From Nocardia nova NBRC 15556 (GTDB taxonomy: Bacteria > Actinomycetota > Actinomycetes > Mycobacteriales > Mycobacteriaceae), in assembly GCF_001613005.1 (NCBI RefSeq), contig NZ_BDBN01000031.1, positions 36,907 to 100,906 on the forward strand: DNA of 64,000 nucleotides, given 5' to 3'. Each line of letters opens with the position of its first letter. Position 1 is the stretch's first letter. The translations under genes were made by a program, and so were the position numbers. A model generated the notes under the pieces. That model was not told the DNA's origin. It ran no database searches and saw nothing but the letters and a program-made list of their open reading frames with translations. Below are positions 10,236 through 20,026 of this stretch, in pieces.

Positions 10236-11015
10236 CTAGGCGGTCGGGCACGCGGTGTCGACCGCTCCGAGCACACGGCCGGATTCGAAGGCCGCCGCAC
10301 TCGCGGGCAGTTCACCGGCGCGGCCGCTGTTGTAGACCGTCACCGTGCCGGCGCCGGCGGTCGGCCGGCCCAGGGCGTCGATGCGTCGAAGTGTCTGGCC
10401 CGCAACAGCTTCCGCGCTGTCGAACAGCCGGACGCCCGAGGGCAGCGCGGCCACGATGGAATCGAGGACCAGCGGGTAGTGGGTGCAGCCGAGGACGACC
10501 GCCTCGGTGCCGGCGGGAGTCTGCTCGGCGGCGCGGGCGATGGCGTGCTCGACGGCCTGGAGATCTCCGCGGTCGATCGCGTCGGCGAGGCCGTGGCACG
10601 CCACACCGGTCACATCGGCGTCACCGCCGAAGCGAGCGATGAGATCGGCCTGGTAGCGGCTCGCGGTCGTGGCCGCGGTCGCCCACACCGCGACCGAGGC
10701 ACACGCGGCGGCCGCCGGTTTGATCGCGGGGACGGTGCCGATCACCGGCACCTCGGGCCCGACCTCGGCCCGCACCTGTTCGAGTGCGGTGACGCTGGCG
10801 GTATTGCACGGCAGCACAATGGCCTCCGCGCCGAGCCGCAACGATCGGCGGGCCGCATCCAGCACCCGATCGATCACCCACTGCTCGGGTTTGGGCCCCC
10901 ACGGCGCACCATTGGGATCCAGTTGCAGCAGCAGATCGAGGTCGGGACGCAACTTGCGCAGCCACGCCCCCGTCGGCAACAACCCCAGTCCCGAATCGAT
11001 GAGCGCAACGATCAC
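10236..11015 (-). CDS. Glutamate racemase-like protein (Asp/Glu racemase family)
   Basis: The protein is 259 residues and holds both catalytic cysteine motifs of MurI-type racemases: LPCNTASV (Cys70) and LGCTHYPLV (Cys177), followed by the late SAEAVAGQTLRRID segment. The N-terminal motif is divergent: LIDSGLGLLPTGAWL replaces the usual FDSGVGGLTV, and the PYG segment reads APWGPKP. It could supply D-glutamate for peptidoglycan or act as a paralogue with another substrate; a housekeeping murI would be expected elsewhere. It lies 126 bases after the ferredoxin reductase gene on the same strand. Confidence 0.75.
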   Translation of the reverse strand: MIVALIDSGLGLLPTGAWLRKLRPDLDLLLQLDPNGAPWGPKPEQWVIDRVLDAARRSLRLGAEAIVLPCNTASVTALEQVRAEVGPEVPVIGTVPAIKPAAAACASVAVWATAATTASRYQADLIARFGGDADVTGVACHGLADAIDRGDLQAVEHAIARAAEQTPAGTEAVVLGCTHYPLVLDSIVAALPSGVRLFDSAEAVAGQTLRRIDALGRPTAGAGTVTVYNSGRAGELPASAAAFESGRVLGAVDTACPTA

Positions 11016-11141
11016 CCAGCCACTGTATTAGCGTCGCCACGAACCCTTACGCCCGACCGGGGTATCGACCGGACCTGTTCCGCGCGGCGCTGGCGTGCCG
11101 TCGCACCGACCGATCCGGGCGGCACGGCGCGTTGCGGGCGT

Positions 11142-12329
11142 TCAGCTCGCGGGTGCGGCGGACCTGGCGTTGGCTGCGAGTTCGGCGCGCATCTTCATCA
11201 CCTGCGCGGTGCGACCGCCGCCGACCACGGCGGTCAGGACTCCGCCGTCGAAGTAGTGCGCCAGGAATTTGCGGCCGTCGTCCTCGACGATCCGGATCTC
11301 GTCGGCGCCCGCCGGGGTGCCGAGGACCTGGATCTTCAGGTCGTACTGGTCACTCCACACGTACGGCACCCGGGCGGCCGTGGGAACGTCGCCGCCGAGC
11401 AGCGCGGTCACCAGCAGCCGTGCCTGCTCGCCGGCGTTGGTCCAGTGCTCCACCCGCTTGTGCCGGCCGTTGTCGTGGCGCCACGCGGCGACATCGCCGA
11501 CCGCCCACACCCCCTCGACCGAGGTGCGGCCCACCTCGTCGGCGAGGACACCCCCGCCCGCCTGCGGTTCCGCCAGCGGGATGCCGGATCCGGCCAGCCA
11601 TTCGGTGATCGGCGCGGAGCCGACACCGATGACCACCAGATCGGCGGTGACCGTAGTGCCGTCGGTGAGGGTGGCCCCGGTGACCGCGCCGTCTTCGACC
11701 TGCAACGAGCTCAGTCCGACGCCGCAGCGCAGGTCCACCCCTTCGTCGCGGTGCATGCGCCCGACCAGGCGGCCGACCGCCTCGCCCAGCGCGGCGGCCA
11801 GCGGGGTGGGCTGTGGTTCCACCAGCACCACGTCGACGCCGCGGGAACGGAAGCTCGCCGCCAGCTCGCAGCCGATGAATCCGGCGCCGACCACCAGCGC
11901 CCGGCGCGCGGTGGCCAGTCCGTCGCGCAGCGCGGCCGCATCCTCGTGCCGCCGCAGGACGTGGACACCGGCGGCCTCGGGCAGACCCGGAATCCGCTTG
12001 GGGCGCAGGCCTGTTGCGATGATCAGCTGTCGGTACTCGAGCACGGAGCCGTCGTCGAAGGTCACGGTGCGCGCCGCGGTATCGACTCCGGTCGCGGCCA
12101 GGCCCAGTCGCAGCTCGATGTTCTTCTCGGCGAAGAATTCGGCGGGGCGCAGCGTCGTATCCTCGGTCTCGCCGCGCACGAACTGCTTGGACAACGGCGG
12201 CCGATCGTAGGGCAGGCGCTGTTCGTCACCGACGAGGATCACTCCGCCCTCGTATCCGGCGCGGCGCAATTCCTCCGCGGTACGCAGGCCGGCCAGACCG
12301 GCGCCGACGATCACGATCGGGGCTGTCAT
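11142..12329 (-). CDS. FAD-dependent ferredoxin reductase with KstR-type operator
   Basis: The protein is 395 residues. It has an N-terminal FAD-binding GxGxxG (VIVGAGLAGLRTAEELR), a second Rossmann motif for NAD(P)H (VVGAGFIGCELA), the conserved VWAVGDVA near residue 290 and a C-terminal reductase domain with YVWSDQYDLKIQVLG. This is the layout of reductases that feed ferredoxins of P450 or Rieske oxygenases. The ATG at 12329 has CCAGGAG upstream. A KstR-type palindrome lies 62 bases upstream, so it probably supplies electrons to a steroid oxygenase such as a CYP125- or CYP142-type P450; the partner is inferred. Confidence 0.85.
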   Translation of the reverse strand: MTAPIVIVGAGLAGLRTAEELRRAGYEGGVILVGDEQRLPYDRPPLSKQFVRGETEDTTLRPAEFFAEKNIELRLGLAATGVDTAARTVTFDDGSVLEYRQLIIATGLRPKRIPGLPEAAGVHVLRRHEDAAALRDGLATARRALVVGAGFIGCELAASFRSRGVDVVLVEPQPTPLAAALGEAVGRLVGRMHRDEGVDLRCGVGLSSLQVEDGAVTGATLTDGTTVTADLVVIGVGSAPITEWLAGSGIPLAEPQAGGGVLADEVGRTSVEGVWAVGDVAAWRHDNGRHKRVEHWTNAGEQARLLVTALLGGDVPTAARVPYVWSDQYDLKIQVLGTPAGADEIRIVEDDGRKFLAHYFDGGVLTAVVGGGRTAQVMKMRAELAANARSAAPAS

Positions 12330-12391
12330 CGCTGCGCTCCTGGCTCGGTTCCCACTGCTGGCACGTATTGCTGCACCAATCCACCATAAAC

Positions 12392-12405
12392 TAGAACACG
12401 TTCTA
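12392..12405. promoter_or_regulatory. KstR-type operator upstream of the ferredoxin reductase
   Basis: TAGAACACGTTCTA is identical over 14 bases to the site in front of kshB, with one extra paired base on each side (C...G). It fits TnnAACnnGTTnnA. Repressor binding near -60 of the start codon is plausible. Confidence 0.8.
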
Positions 12406-12461
12406 GAATGCGGTGACGGGCGCCATATCCGACGCGAGTGCAGGAATTTTCCGGAACAAGT

Positions 12462-12479
12462 ATTGATCGGGCGGTCAAT
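12462..12479. promoter_or_regulatory. Palindromic operator upstream of the SPW-tetR operon
   Basis: ATTGATCGGGCGGTCAAT is an 18-bp imperfect palindrome in which 7 of 9 positions per half are symmetric. It resembles TetR-family operators of the ATTGACCG...CGGTCAAT type. It lies 49 bases before the SPW gene and is most likely bound by the TetR encoded second in the operon. Confidence 0.55.
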
Positions 12480-12528
12480 CAGAGTTATACCGAGATCAGA
12501 ACATAATTCCGCCCCCGAGGAGGCACCC

Positions 12529-12876
12529 ATGCTCACCGAAAACCGCACCCTGAGTTCCGTGGCCGTGGCACTGGGCGTCTATACCGCCCTGTCCCCCATC
12601 TGGACCGACCACAGCAACCGCGCCATGTGGACCCTGATCGTGCTCGGCGTGCTGATCGCCCTGGCCGGCCTGGTCCAGTTCACCCGTCCGGGCATCGCCG
12701 GAACCGATTACGCGATGGGCCTGTTCGGCGTCCTGCTGTTCATCTCGCCGTGGGTGATGAACTTCAGCTCCTTCAGCGCGGCGTCGTGGACCGCGTGGAT
12801 CGTCGGCGTACTGACCGTCGTGGTCGCCCTGGCCGCCCTTCCGCAGGTATCGGCACGGATGCATACTGCTCACTGA
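12529..12876 (+). CDS. SPW-repeat membrane protein
   Basis: This 115-residue integral membrane protein has four predicted helices. Two copies of the SPW signature are visible, LSPIW near the end of helix 1 and ISPWVMNF near the end of helix 3, which define the SPW family of unknown function. A strong ribosome site (GAGGAGG) precedes the ATG. Its TGA stop shares a base with the ATG of the following tetR (TGATG), so the two genes are translationally coupled and probably autoregulated through the palindrome upstream. Confidence 0.85.
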   Translation: MLTENRTLSSVAVALGVYTALSPIWTDHSNRAMWTLIVLGVLIALAGLVQFTRPGIAGTDYAMGLFGVLLFISPWVMNFSSFSAASWTAWIVGVLTVVVALAALPQVSARMHTAH

Positions 12877-13505
12877 TGCAGATGCCCAAACCCCGTCGAG
12901 CGGGGCGTCGCCGCAGCAGCAAGGTCGACGGCGACGCCCGCGCCCTGATTCTGGATGCCGCCGAAAGCCTGTTCGCGGCACACGGATTCGACGCGACCGC
13001 GACGGCTGCGATAGCCGCCGCGGCCGGCGTTCCGAAGGGGCTGGTCTTCTATTACTTCCCCACCAAGGACTCGATCCTCTCGGCGCTGATGGCCGAGCGA
13101 GTTCCCGCGCATCCGATCGACGACATCGCCACGGTGGTCCGGCCCGGCGATCCGGCGACCAGCCTGGTGAACCTCGACGCGGCGCTGAATCTGCGCGACC
13201 ACCATTCCTCGGTGCTGCGCGTGATCATGTGGCGCGAGGCCGATACGCATCCGGATGTGCGAAAACAGGTGCGCCGCATGCGCGATCAGCTGCTCGACGT
13301 CACCGCCCGGGTATTGCAGGCGAGTGCGCCCGGGCAGGTACAACCCGGAACCCTGCGGGCCTGCGCAGCCGCCTGGGTGTCGGCCATGCTCACCATCGCG
13401 AGCACCGACCGGTTGCACGCACTGGACGGATTGACACTCGCCGGCGCCGAGGAGATCACGAACCTCTCCCGGGTCGTCGCGGCCGGCATGACCGGCCTGG
13501 GCTGA
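12876..13505 (+). CDS. TetR-family regulator coupled to the SPW gene
   Basis: The protein is 209 residues with a basic N-terminus and a TetR helix-turn-helix at about residues 25-65 (TATAAIAAAAGVPKGLVFYYF). The C-terminal helical domain includes HSSVLRVIMWREADTHPDVR. The start overlaps the SPW stop by one base, so its expression depends on the upstream gene. It is the natural candidate to bind the palindrome at 12462-12479. Its ligand is unknown. Confidence 0.85.
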   Translation: MQMPKPRRAGRRRSSKVDGDARALILDAAESLFAAHGFDATATAAIAAAAGVPKGLVFYYFPTKDSILSALMAERVPAHPIDDIATVVRPGDPATSLVNLDAALNLRDHHSSVLRVIMWREADTHPDVRKQVRRMRDQLLDVTARVLQASAPGQVQPGTLRACAAAWVSAMLTIASTDRLHALDGLTLAGAEEITNLSRVVAAGMTGLG

Positions 13506-13520
13506 GCCGGCGCCGCCGGT

Positions 13521-13781
13521 TCAGCGAGCCGGCAGCAGACCATCGACCAACGCGCGCAATCCCTCCTCGTAGGTGTCGGCCGCGGTGAGCGCGCCCCACC
13601 GGTCGGCCACGGCCGCCAGGCGCGGAAGTTCGCCGGCATCGATATCGGCGAAGACGCGCTCCCGGAACACCGGCCGGTCGTCGTCGCGACGCCGGCGAGC
13701 CGCGGCCCGAATCAGAATTTCCCCGGCGGTGTAGTACCAGATCGTCCGATAGGCGTGCACCGCCCGCTCGGCACCTCGCAC
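13521..13781 (-). pseudogene. C-terminal remnant of a TetR-family regulator
   Basis: About 80 residues read as the end of a TetR protein (RTIWYYTAGE, then FADIDAGELPRLAAVADRW and a DGLLPAR terminus). There is no DNA-binding helix-turn-helix upstream. TetR-like sequence stops near 13773, exactly where cupin-like sequence begins on the other strand. The simplest reading is that the 5' part of this gene was lost in a deletion. A short GTG-started product is possible but would not bind DNA. Confidence 0.55.
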
Positions 13782-13810
13782 TTGTCGACCTGTTCGCCCG
13801 CGGCATCCGA

Positions 13811-14149
13811 ATGCTGCCCGACGGCCGGGTTTTCGACGAACAACGCCGTATGTCCGGAGATATGGAGGGGTGGACGCTGGCGACTTTCCGGGTGGCCACC
13901 GACGCCGACGTCCACGGCGACCACTGGGAAATGCATCCGAGCGGAGAGGAGTTGGTGGCGGTGCTCTCGGGCGGAATCCGGATGTATCTGCGTGAGCCCG
14001 GCGACGCGGCGGGACCGGTATCGCTGCGCGCCGGACAGGCGTTCATCGTGCCGCGGGGGTGTTGGCATCGGATCGAGGTGGACGAGCCGAGTGAACTGAT
14101 GTCGCTCACCCTGCGCCACGGTACCGAACTCGCAAAACGGACGGATTGA
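13811..14149 (+). CDS. Single-domain cupin protein, probably 5'-truncated
   Basis: From the ATG at 13811 the product is 112 residues with a cupin fold: GDHWEMHPSGEELVAVLSG (metal-site motif 1) and PRGCWHRIEVDEP (motif 2). Reading upstream in the same frame gives HLALVDLFARGIR from about 13772, which looks like genuine cupin N-terminal sequence, but there is no ATG or GTG before the frame runs into the TetR remnant. The gene therefore appears to have lost its original start and promoter. It may still be translated from the internal ATG. Confidence 0.65.
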   Translation: MLPDGRVFDEQRRMSGDMEGWTLATFRVATDADVHGDHWEMHPSGEELVAVLSGGIRMYLREPGDAAGPVSLRAGQAFIVPRGCWHRIEVDEPSELMSLTLRHGTELAKRTD

Positions 14150-14230
14150 GCTGCGGCGCAAGGGCGGCGGGAACCGTCGCACACCCCCGCGAACTCGCAC
14201 CCCGAAACGTGAGCGATAAGAATGGAGTGT

Positions 14231-16429
14231 ATGACGGATCCCGCCAATGCCCGTTTCGGAGAACCCCATACTGCACGAGAGGGGCACCGACTGACCCGCT
14301 CCGAGGAGGAGCCGGGCCAGCAGACGGGTGGCGGCGGTCCCGCGCACGGCGGTGCCGAGAAGTTCGGACTGCGCTGGGACAGCGCCGAATTCGGTGAGTC
14401 CGGATCGGGTGAGAGCGTTTTCGGCCCGCCCCCGGTCGCCTCGCCCACCGATGTCCCGTCCTTTTCACCCGACTACCTCGCCGGCACCGCGGTTCCGGCA
14501 CCTCCCGCCGCACCGCCGCTGCCGGTCCGCGACACATCGGCCCGCACGAACATCCCGCCGCTGGCCACCCGAGAACCCGCGCAGCGCAGCATGTTCGCCT
14601 CACCGTTCGATGCGGATTACGAGCAGGGTGCGGCGCGGTCGCGGAACAATCCTGCGGCCGACGACGAATCCGCTCCCACCTCCAGTTTCGCGGTGAGCGC
14701 GGCGGAGACGCCGCCGGTGGATCCGAGATCGGGTGTCCTGGGATCGTCCACGGCTCCCGGCGACAACGAGAACCCGACGCCGGAGAAGGCAACCTGGGAA
14801 ACCGAACTCGATGCCGGATCCCAGGATCCGGAGGACACCGTCCGCCGCATCGCGCAGAGTCTGGGCATCGACCCCGGGCGGCAGACTCGCTCCCGTTCCG
14901 CCGAAACCGAGCCCGCCGAGACGTCTGCCGAGCCGGCGGAACCGCGGCGATCCGATCCGGCCGAATCCGGCGCCCCGTCGACCGCATCCGTCCCGGCTCC
15001 GCCGAAACTCCCGATGCGGCTTCCCACTCCCGCCCACGGCATCGCCCGGACCGAAGCGGCCGGTGCCGGAACGGGTCTCGCCGCCGACGCGACACCGGCG
15101 AGCACCGACCCGCGCCCGGACACGCCCCGCCGGCCCATTCCCCGTGCGGCTCGGCGGGCACGCGGCGACGAGCAGCACGCCGCGAACACCGCCGCGGCCC
15201 GGCTGCCCGGCGACATCGCGGCAACCGAATCGGCAACCGGTGAGCAGCACACCACCGCGGTGACCGAACCGGCATCCGCCGGCAACGAGCCGCCCGCAGC
15301 CGCCTCCGGGAGCGAGAGTGAATCCCGCCCCGCGACAGCGGAAGGTGTGAACCGCACGGCGATCGGTCACGCGACATCGGCCGGCGGCGACGCCGATCCC
15401 GCACGGCTCGCCGCGACCCCACTGACCGACCGGTCGCCCGACGAAGCCCTCCGACCCACCGCGACCACCGAATCGGCAGCCGGGAGCGAGCACACACCAC
15501 GCCCCATTACGCGGGCCGAATCCGTCGCCGAGAGCGCCCAGGCCGCCGAACACACCGTCGCCGAGGCGAATACGGGCGCAGCGGAGGACGACAAGGGTGA
15601 GCCGGCGACCCCCGCGGCGCGGCTGCCGCACCGGCATTCGAACGAGCCGGCACACTCCCACCGCGCGGAGTCGACGCCCCCGGCCCACTCCGATCCGGCC
15701 GACCGAACGGACGAAGCCGGCTCCGGAGATCCGCAATCGTGGCAGAACACCGACATGCTCCCGGCGATCCGCAGCCGCGCGGACAACGCCCACGCCGCTT
15801 CCCACCAGCTTCCCTCCCGCAACGGGGCGACGGTCGGCCTGCGCTCGGCCCCGACGAGTACCCTCGCCGAACAGTCCGATACCGACGTCCTGCGACGACG
15901 CGCCGCGGAAGCCCGGGTGGCGGAGTCCGTTCCGACCAGCCGGCACCGGTCGCTCGCAGCGGAAACCCGAGCCGACGACTCGACGACCGAGGCCCCGGAA
16001 GACGGTGCGACACAGCCGGATTCGGCGATCGGTGCCGCCCACATCGAATCGTCCACCAGTGCCGCGGGTACCGGCGGTCGCCGAAATCGTCGCGCCACCG
16101 GGGATCAGCACTCCGGTGACACACCGGACGACATCGCTTCGCGCACCGGCCTGCCCCCCACCTCCCGCCGCGCGGCCCGCCGCCGGGCCGAGACCACCGG
16201 CGAACCCCCGGCCATCGACGTCGGCCTGGTGATGCAGTTACTGCTGGCCAGCCACACATTGGAAAATGTGGCTCGCAACGCCGAAGCCGGCGACGTCGAC
16301 CTCAACGGCCTCATCACCGCCGCCCACCGAACCCGCACCGCCGCAGTCGAACTCGTCACCACCTGGTTCGGCGGCGCCGACCAGATGCGCGAATTCGCCG
16401 AAGCTCTCCTGGCGGCGACCGAGAACTGA
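14231..16429 (+). CDS. Long disordered Ala/Pro/Glu/Thr-rich protein with conserved helical C-terminus
   Basis: The protein is 732 residues from the ATG at 14231; an ATG three codons upstream is also possible. Residues ~1-640 are low complexity and predicted disordered, with many Glu-Pro, Ala-Thr and Arg-Ser stretches and no signal peptide or membrane segment. The last ~75 residues are ordered and helical (VGLVMQLLLASHTLENVARN ... TTWFGGADQMREFAEALLAA) and are the only part likely to be conserved. It is convergent with tuf and separated from it by a strong terminator. It may be a scaffold or cell-pole/division-associated protein; no family is recognised. Confidence 0.7.
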   Translation: MTDPANARFGEPHTAREGHRLTRSEEEPGQQTGGGGPAHGGAEKFGLRWDSAEFGESGSGESVFGPPPVASPTDVPSFSPDYLAGTAVPAPPAAPPLPVRDTSARTNIPPLATREPAQRSMFASPFDADYEQGAARSRNNPAADDESAPTSSFAVSAAETPPVDPRSGVLGSSTAPGDNENPTPEKATWETELDAGSQDPEDTVRRIAQSLGIDPGRQTRSRSAETEPAETSAEPAEPRRSDPAESGAPSTASVPAPPKLPMRLPTPAHGIARTEAAGAGTGLAADATPASTDPRPDTPRRPIPRAARRARGDEQHAANTAAARLPGDIAATESATGEQHTTAVTEPASAGNEPPAAASGSESESRPATAEGVNRTAIGHATSAGGDADPARLAATPLTDRSPDEALRPTATTESAAGSEHTPRPITRAESVAESAQAAEHTVAEANTGAAEDDKGEPATPAARLPHRHSNEPAHSHRAESTPPAHSDPADRTDEAGSGDPQSWQNTDMLPAIRSRADNAHAASHQLPSRNGATVGLRSAPTSTLAEQSDTDVLRRRAAEARVAESVPTSRHRSLAAETRADDSTTEAPEDGATQPDSAIGAAHIESSTSAAGTGGRRNRRATGDQHSGDTPDDIASRTGLPPTSRRAARRRAETTGEPPAIDVGLVMQLLLASHTLENVARNAEAGDVDLNGLITAAHRTRTAAVELVTTWFGGADQMREFAEALLAATEN

Positions 16430-16441
16430 GCCAGCGACGCG

Positions 16442-16475
16442 AAAAGGGCCGCTCCCCGAGGGGAACGGCCCTTTT
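16442..16475. terminator. Strong bidirectional intrinsic terminator after tuf
   Basis: AAAAGGGCCG and CGGCCCTTTT flank an inner CCCC/GGGG stem. A-run and T-run on both sides make it a classical terminator in both directions, serving tuf (minus) and the disordered-protein gene (plus). Confidence 0.9.
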
Positions 16476-16510
16476 CATGCTGTCACATGTCGTGACGGCC
16501 GATCACAAAG

Positions 16511-17701
16511 TCACTTGATGACCTTGGTGACGCGGCCGGCGCCGACGGTGCGGCCACCCTCGCGGATCGCGAAGCGCAGGCCCTCTTCCATGGCGACCGG
16601 CTGGATCAGCTTGACGCTCATCTCGGTGTTGTCGCCCGGCATGACCATCTCGGTGCCCTCGGGGAGGGTCACGACGCCGGTCACGTCGGTGGTGCGGAAG
16701 TAGAACTGCGGGCGGTAGTTGTTGAAGAACGGGGTGTGGCGGCCGCCCTCGTCCTTCGACAGGATGTACGCCTGGCCCTCGAACTCGGTGTGCGGGGTGG
16801 TGGTGCCCGGCTTGATGACGACCTGACCACGCTCGACATCTTCGCGCTTGATACCACGCACCAGCAGACCGACGTTGTCACCGGCCTGGCCCTGGTCCAG
16901 CAGCTTGCGGAACATCTCGATGCCGGTGATGGTGGTCTTGGTGGTCTTCTCGCGGATACCCACGATCTCGACCTCTTCGTTGACGTTGATCACGCCACGC
17001 TCGACACGACCGGTGACCACGGTGCCACGACCGGTGATGGTGAAGACGTCCTCGATCGGCATCAGGAACGGCTTGTCGGTCTCACGGACCGGGTCCGGGA
17101 TGGACTCGTCGACGGCGTTCATCAGCTCGACGATCGACTCGACCCACTTCTCGTCACCCTCGAGGGCCTTCAGGCCGGAGACGCGGACGACCGGAGCCTC
17201 CTCGTCGAACTCCTGGGCGGCCAGCAGCTCGCGGACCTCCATCTCGACGAGCTCGAGGATCTCCTCGTCGTCGACCATGTCCGACTTGTTCAGCGCGACC
17301 AGGATGTAGGGCACGCCGACCTGACGGGCGAGCAGCACGTGCTCACGGGTCTGCGGCATCGGGCCGTCGGTGGCGGCCACGACCAGGATGGCGCCGTCCA
17401 TCTGGGCCGCACCGGTGATCATGTTCTTGATGTAGTCGGCGTGACCGGGGGCGTCGACGTGCGCGTAGTGACGCTTCTCGGTCTGGTACTCGACGTGGGA
17501 GATGTTGATCGTGATACCACGAGCCTTCTCCTCCGGAGCCTTGTCGATCTGGTCGAACGCGAAGCTCTGGTTCAGGTCCGGGTACTTGTCGGCCAGCACC
17601 TTGGTGATGGCGGCAGTCAACGTGGTCTTGCCGTGGTCGACGTGACCGATGGTGCCGATGTTGACGTGGGGCTTCGTCCGCTCGAACTTCGCCTTCGCCA
17701 C
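16511..17701 (-). CDS. tuf: Translation elongation factor EF-Tu
   Basis: The protein is 396 residues with all GTPase motifs: [11 protein letters not shown] (G1), DAPGHADY (G3), NKSDMVDD (G4) and SGLKALEG (G5 region), followed by the two beta-barrel domains. It delivers aminoacyl-tRNA to the ribosome. The gene is last in the rpsL-rpsG-fusA-tuf operon, 115 bases after fusA, with a hairpin between them. A GGAGGA ribosome site precedes the ATG. Confidence 0.99.
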   Translation of the reverse strand: MAKAKFERTKPHVNIGTIGHVDHGKTTLTAAITKVLADKYPDLNQSFAFDQIDKAPEEKARGITINISHVEYQTEKRHYAHVDAPGHADYIKNMITGAAQMDGAILVVAATDGPMPQTREHVLLARQVGVPYILVALNKSDMVDDEEILELVEMEVRELLAAQEFDEEAPVVRVSGLKALEGDEKWVESIVELMNAVDESIPDPVRETDKPFLMPIEDVFTITGRGTVVTGRVERGVINVNEEVEIVGIREKTTKTTITGIEMFRKLLDQGQAGDNVGLLVRGIKREDVERGQVVIKPGTTTPHTEFEGQAYILSKDEGGRHTPFFNNYRPQFYFRTTDVTGVVTLPEGTEMVMPGDNTEMSVKLIQPVAMEEGLRFAIREGGRTVGAGRVTKVIK

Positions 17702-17781
17702 TGTTGTCCTCCTGGACTAGTTAGTGCGTGCTTTTGTGCAGCAGTGCGGTTTGTATTTACAGGGGGTCGTACGCGACCGAA

Positions 17782-17809
17782 CGGGGCGGATTCTCGCAAA
17801 TCCGCCCCG
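17782..17809 (-). terminator. Hairpin between fusA and tuf
   Basis: CGGGGCGGATT and AATCCGCCCCG form a perfect 11-bp stem with a 6-base loop, just past the fusA stop. There is no T-run. It may be a partial terminator or RNA processing/stability element adjusting tuf expression relative to fusA. Confidence 0.55.
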
Positions 17810-17816
17810 ACTGCGA

Positions 17817-19919
17817 TTACTCGCCGGTCGCCTTGGCGATGATCTCCTTCGCCACGTTGGCCGGAACCTCCGCGTACGAATCGAACACCATGGAGTAGTT
17901 CGCCCGGCCCTGGGTCTTCGACCGCAGGTCACCGATGTAACCGAACATCTCCGAGAGCGGAACCAGCGCCTTGACGACACGGGCACCACTGCGTTCCTCC
18001 ATGGCCTGGATCTGGCCACGGCGGGAGTTCAGGTCGCCGATCACATCGCCCATGTAATCCTCGGGCGTGATGACCTCGACAGCCATGAGCGGCTCGAGGA
18101 TCACCGGACCGGCCTTGCGGGCCGCTTCCTTCAGAGCCATCGAACCCGCGATCTTGAACGCCATTTCCGAGGAGTCGACCTCGTGGTAGGCGCCGTCGAG
18201 CAGGGTGGCCTTCAGGTTGACCAGCGGGTAACCGGCGAGGACACCGTACTGCATGGAGTCCTGGATGCCGGCGTCCACCGACGGGATGTACTCGCGCGGA
18301 ACGCGGCCACCGGTGACCTTGTTCTCGAACTCGTAGGTCGCGCCGTCCTCGCCGGTGAAGGGCTCCAGGCCGATGATGACGCGGGCGAACTGACCCGAAC
18401 CACCGGTCTGCTTCTTGTGGGTGTACTCGAGCTTCTCGACCTTCTTGGTGATGGTCTCGCGGTAGGCCACCTGCGGCTTACCGACATTCGCCTCGACCTT
18501 GAATTCGCGCTTCATCCGGTCGACCAGGATGTCGAGGTGCAGCTCGCCCATACCGCCGATGACGGTCTGGCCGGTCTCCTGATCCAGCTTCACCGAGAAG
18601 GTCGGATCCTCTTCGGCGAGCTTCTGGATCGCGGTGCCCAGCTTCTCCTGGTCGGACTTGGTCTTGGGCTCGATCGAGACCTCGATGACCGGGTCCGGGA
18701 AGGTCATGGACTCCAGCACGATCTGGTTCTGCGGATCGCACAGGGTGTCACCCGTGGTGGTGTCCTTCAGGCCGATGACCGCGTAGATGTGGCCGGCGGA
18801 CGCCGAGGGAACCGGGTTCTCCTTGTTGGAGTGCATCTGGAACAGCTTGCCCAGACGCTCCTTCTTGCCCTTGGTCGAGTTGATGACCTGGGCGCCGGAG
18901 TCGACCTTGCCCGAGTACACGCGGACGTAGGTCAGCTTGCCGAAGAACGGGTGCACCGCGATCTTGAACGCCAGCGCCGCGAACGGCTCGTCAGCGCTCG
19001 GCCGACGGGTGATGACCTCGTCCTCCTTGCCGGGGACGTGGCCTTCCACGTTCTCGACGTCCAGCGGCGAGGGCAGGTAGTCCACGACGGCGTCGAGCAT
19101 GGGCTGCACGCCCTTGTTCTTGAACGCCGAACCACACAGCACCGGGTAGAGCTCCGAGGCGACGGTCAGCTTACGGATGGCGCCCTTGATCTCGTCGATC
19201 GTGAGCTCCTCGCCGCCGAAGAACTTCTCCAGCAGCGCCTCGTCCGACTCGGCGACGGTCTCGAGCAGCTCCTGGCGGTACTGCTCGGCCTTCTCCTTCA
19301 GATCGGCCGGGATCTCGGTGACCTCGTACTTCTCACCGAGCTTGGTCTCGCCGGTCCACACCTTGGCGTTCATCTCGACCAGGTCGACGATGCCCTCGAA
19401 GGAGTCCTCCGCGCCGATCGGCAGCTGGATGACCAGTGGCTTCGCGCCCAGGCGGTCCTTGATGGTCTGGACGGTGAAGTAGAAGTCCGCGCCCAGCTTG
19501 TCCATCTTGTTGACGAAGCAGATTCGCGGCACGTCGTACTTGTCGGCCTGACGCCACACCTGCTCCGACTGCGGCTCGACGCCCTCTTTACCGTCGAACA
19601 CCGCGACGGCGCCGTCGAGCACACGCAGCGAACGCTCCACCTCGACGGTGAAGTCGACGTGGCCGGGGGTGTCGATGATGTTGATCTGGTTCTGGTTCCA
19701 GAAACACGTCACCGCCGCCGAGGTGATGGTGATGCCGCGTTCCTGCTCCTGCTCCATCCAGTCGGTGGTCGACGCACCGTCGTGGGTCTCACCGATCTTG
19801 TAGTTCACACCGGTGTAGAACAGGATTCGTTCGGTAGTGGTCGTCTTGCCGGCATCGATGTGAGCCATGATGCCGATGTTGCGGACCTTGTTGAGGTCGG
19901 TGAGCACGTCCTGTGCCAC
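17817..19919 (-). CDS. fusA: Translation elongation factor G
   Basis: The protein is 700 residues with an N-terminal GTPase domain ([35 protein letters not shown]) and the EF-G domains II to V, ending in [20 protein letters not shown]. It catalyses translocation and, with RRF, ribosome recycling. It is third in the str operon, 205 bases after rpsG. No unusual residue was seen. Confidence 0.99.
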   Translation of the reverse strand: MAQDVLTDLNKVRNIGIMAHIDAGKTTTTERILFYTGVNYKIGETHDGASTTDWMEQEQERGITITSAAVTCFWNQNQINIIDTPGHVDFTVEVERSLRVLDGAVAVFDGKEGVEPQSEQVWRQADKYDVPRICFVNKMDKLGADFYFTVQTIKDRLGAKPLVIQLPIGAEDSFEGIVDLVEMNAKVWTGETKLGEKYEVTEIPADLKEKAEQYRQELLETVAESDEALLEKFFGGEELTIDEIKGAIRKLTVASELYPVLCGSAFKNKGVQPMLDAVVDYLPSPLDVENVEGHVPGKEDEVITRRPSADEPFAALAFKIAVHPFFGKLTYVRVYSGKVDSGAQVINSTKGKKERLGKLFQMHSNKENPVPSASAGHIYAVIGLKDTTTGDTLCDPQNQIVLESMTFPDPVIEVSIEPKTKSDQEKLGTAIQKLAEEDPTFSVKLDQETGQTVIGGMGELHLDILVDRMKREFKVEANVGKPQVAYRETITKKVEKLEYTHKKQTGGSGQFARVIIGLEPFTGEDGATYEFENKVTGGRVPREYIPSVDAGIQDSMQYGVLAGYPLVNLKATLLDGAYHEVDSSEMAFKIAGSMALKEAARKAGPVILEPLMAVEVITPEDYMGDVIGDLNSRRGQIQAMEERSGARVVKALVPLSEMFGYIGDLRSKTQGRANYSMVFDSYAEVPANVAKEIIAKATGE

Positions 19920-20026
19920 GGAAATCTTCCCCGCTCTGCTCTGTTAGCGATCAGCTAGTTGGGATTTTCGGGAACGGCCCGGGCGGTTCCGCTTCGATGC
20001 GGGCCCCTGGCCATCACTATGTCAAC

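Noticed and set aside
14600..16111. A 503-codon minus frame opposite the disordered protein
   Set aside because: The plus frame has a proper start, an ordered C-terminus and a terminator; the minus frame is Gly/Arg/Ser-rich shadow.
17724..19958. A 744-codon open frame on plus across fusA
   Set aside because: It is antisense to a certain elongation factor G gene; open only because of GC-rich codon bias.
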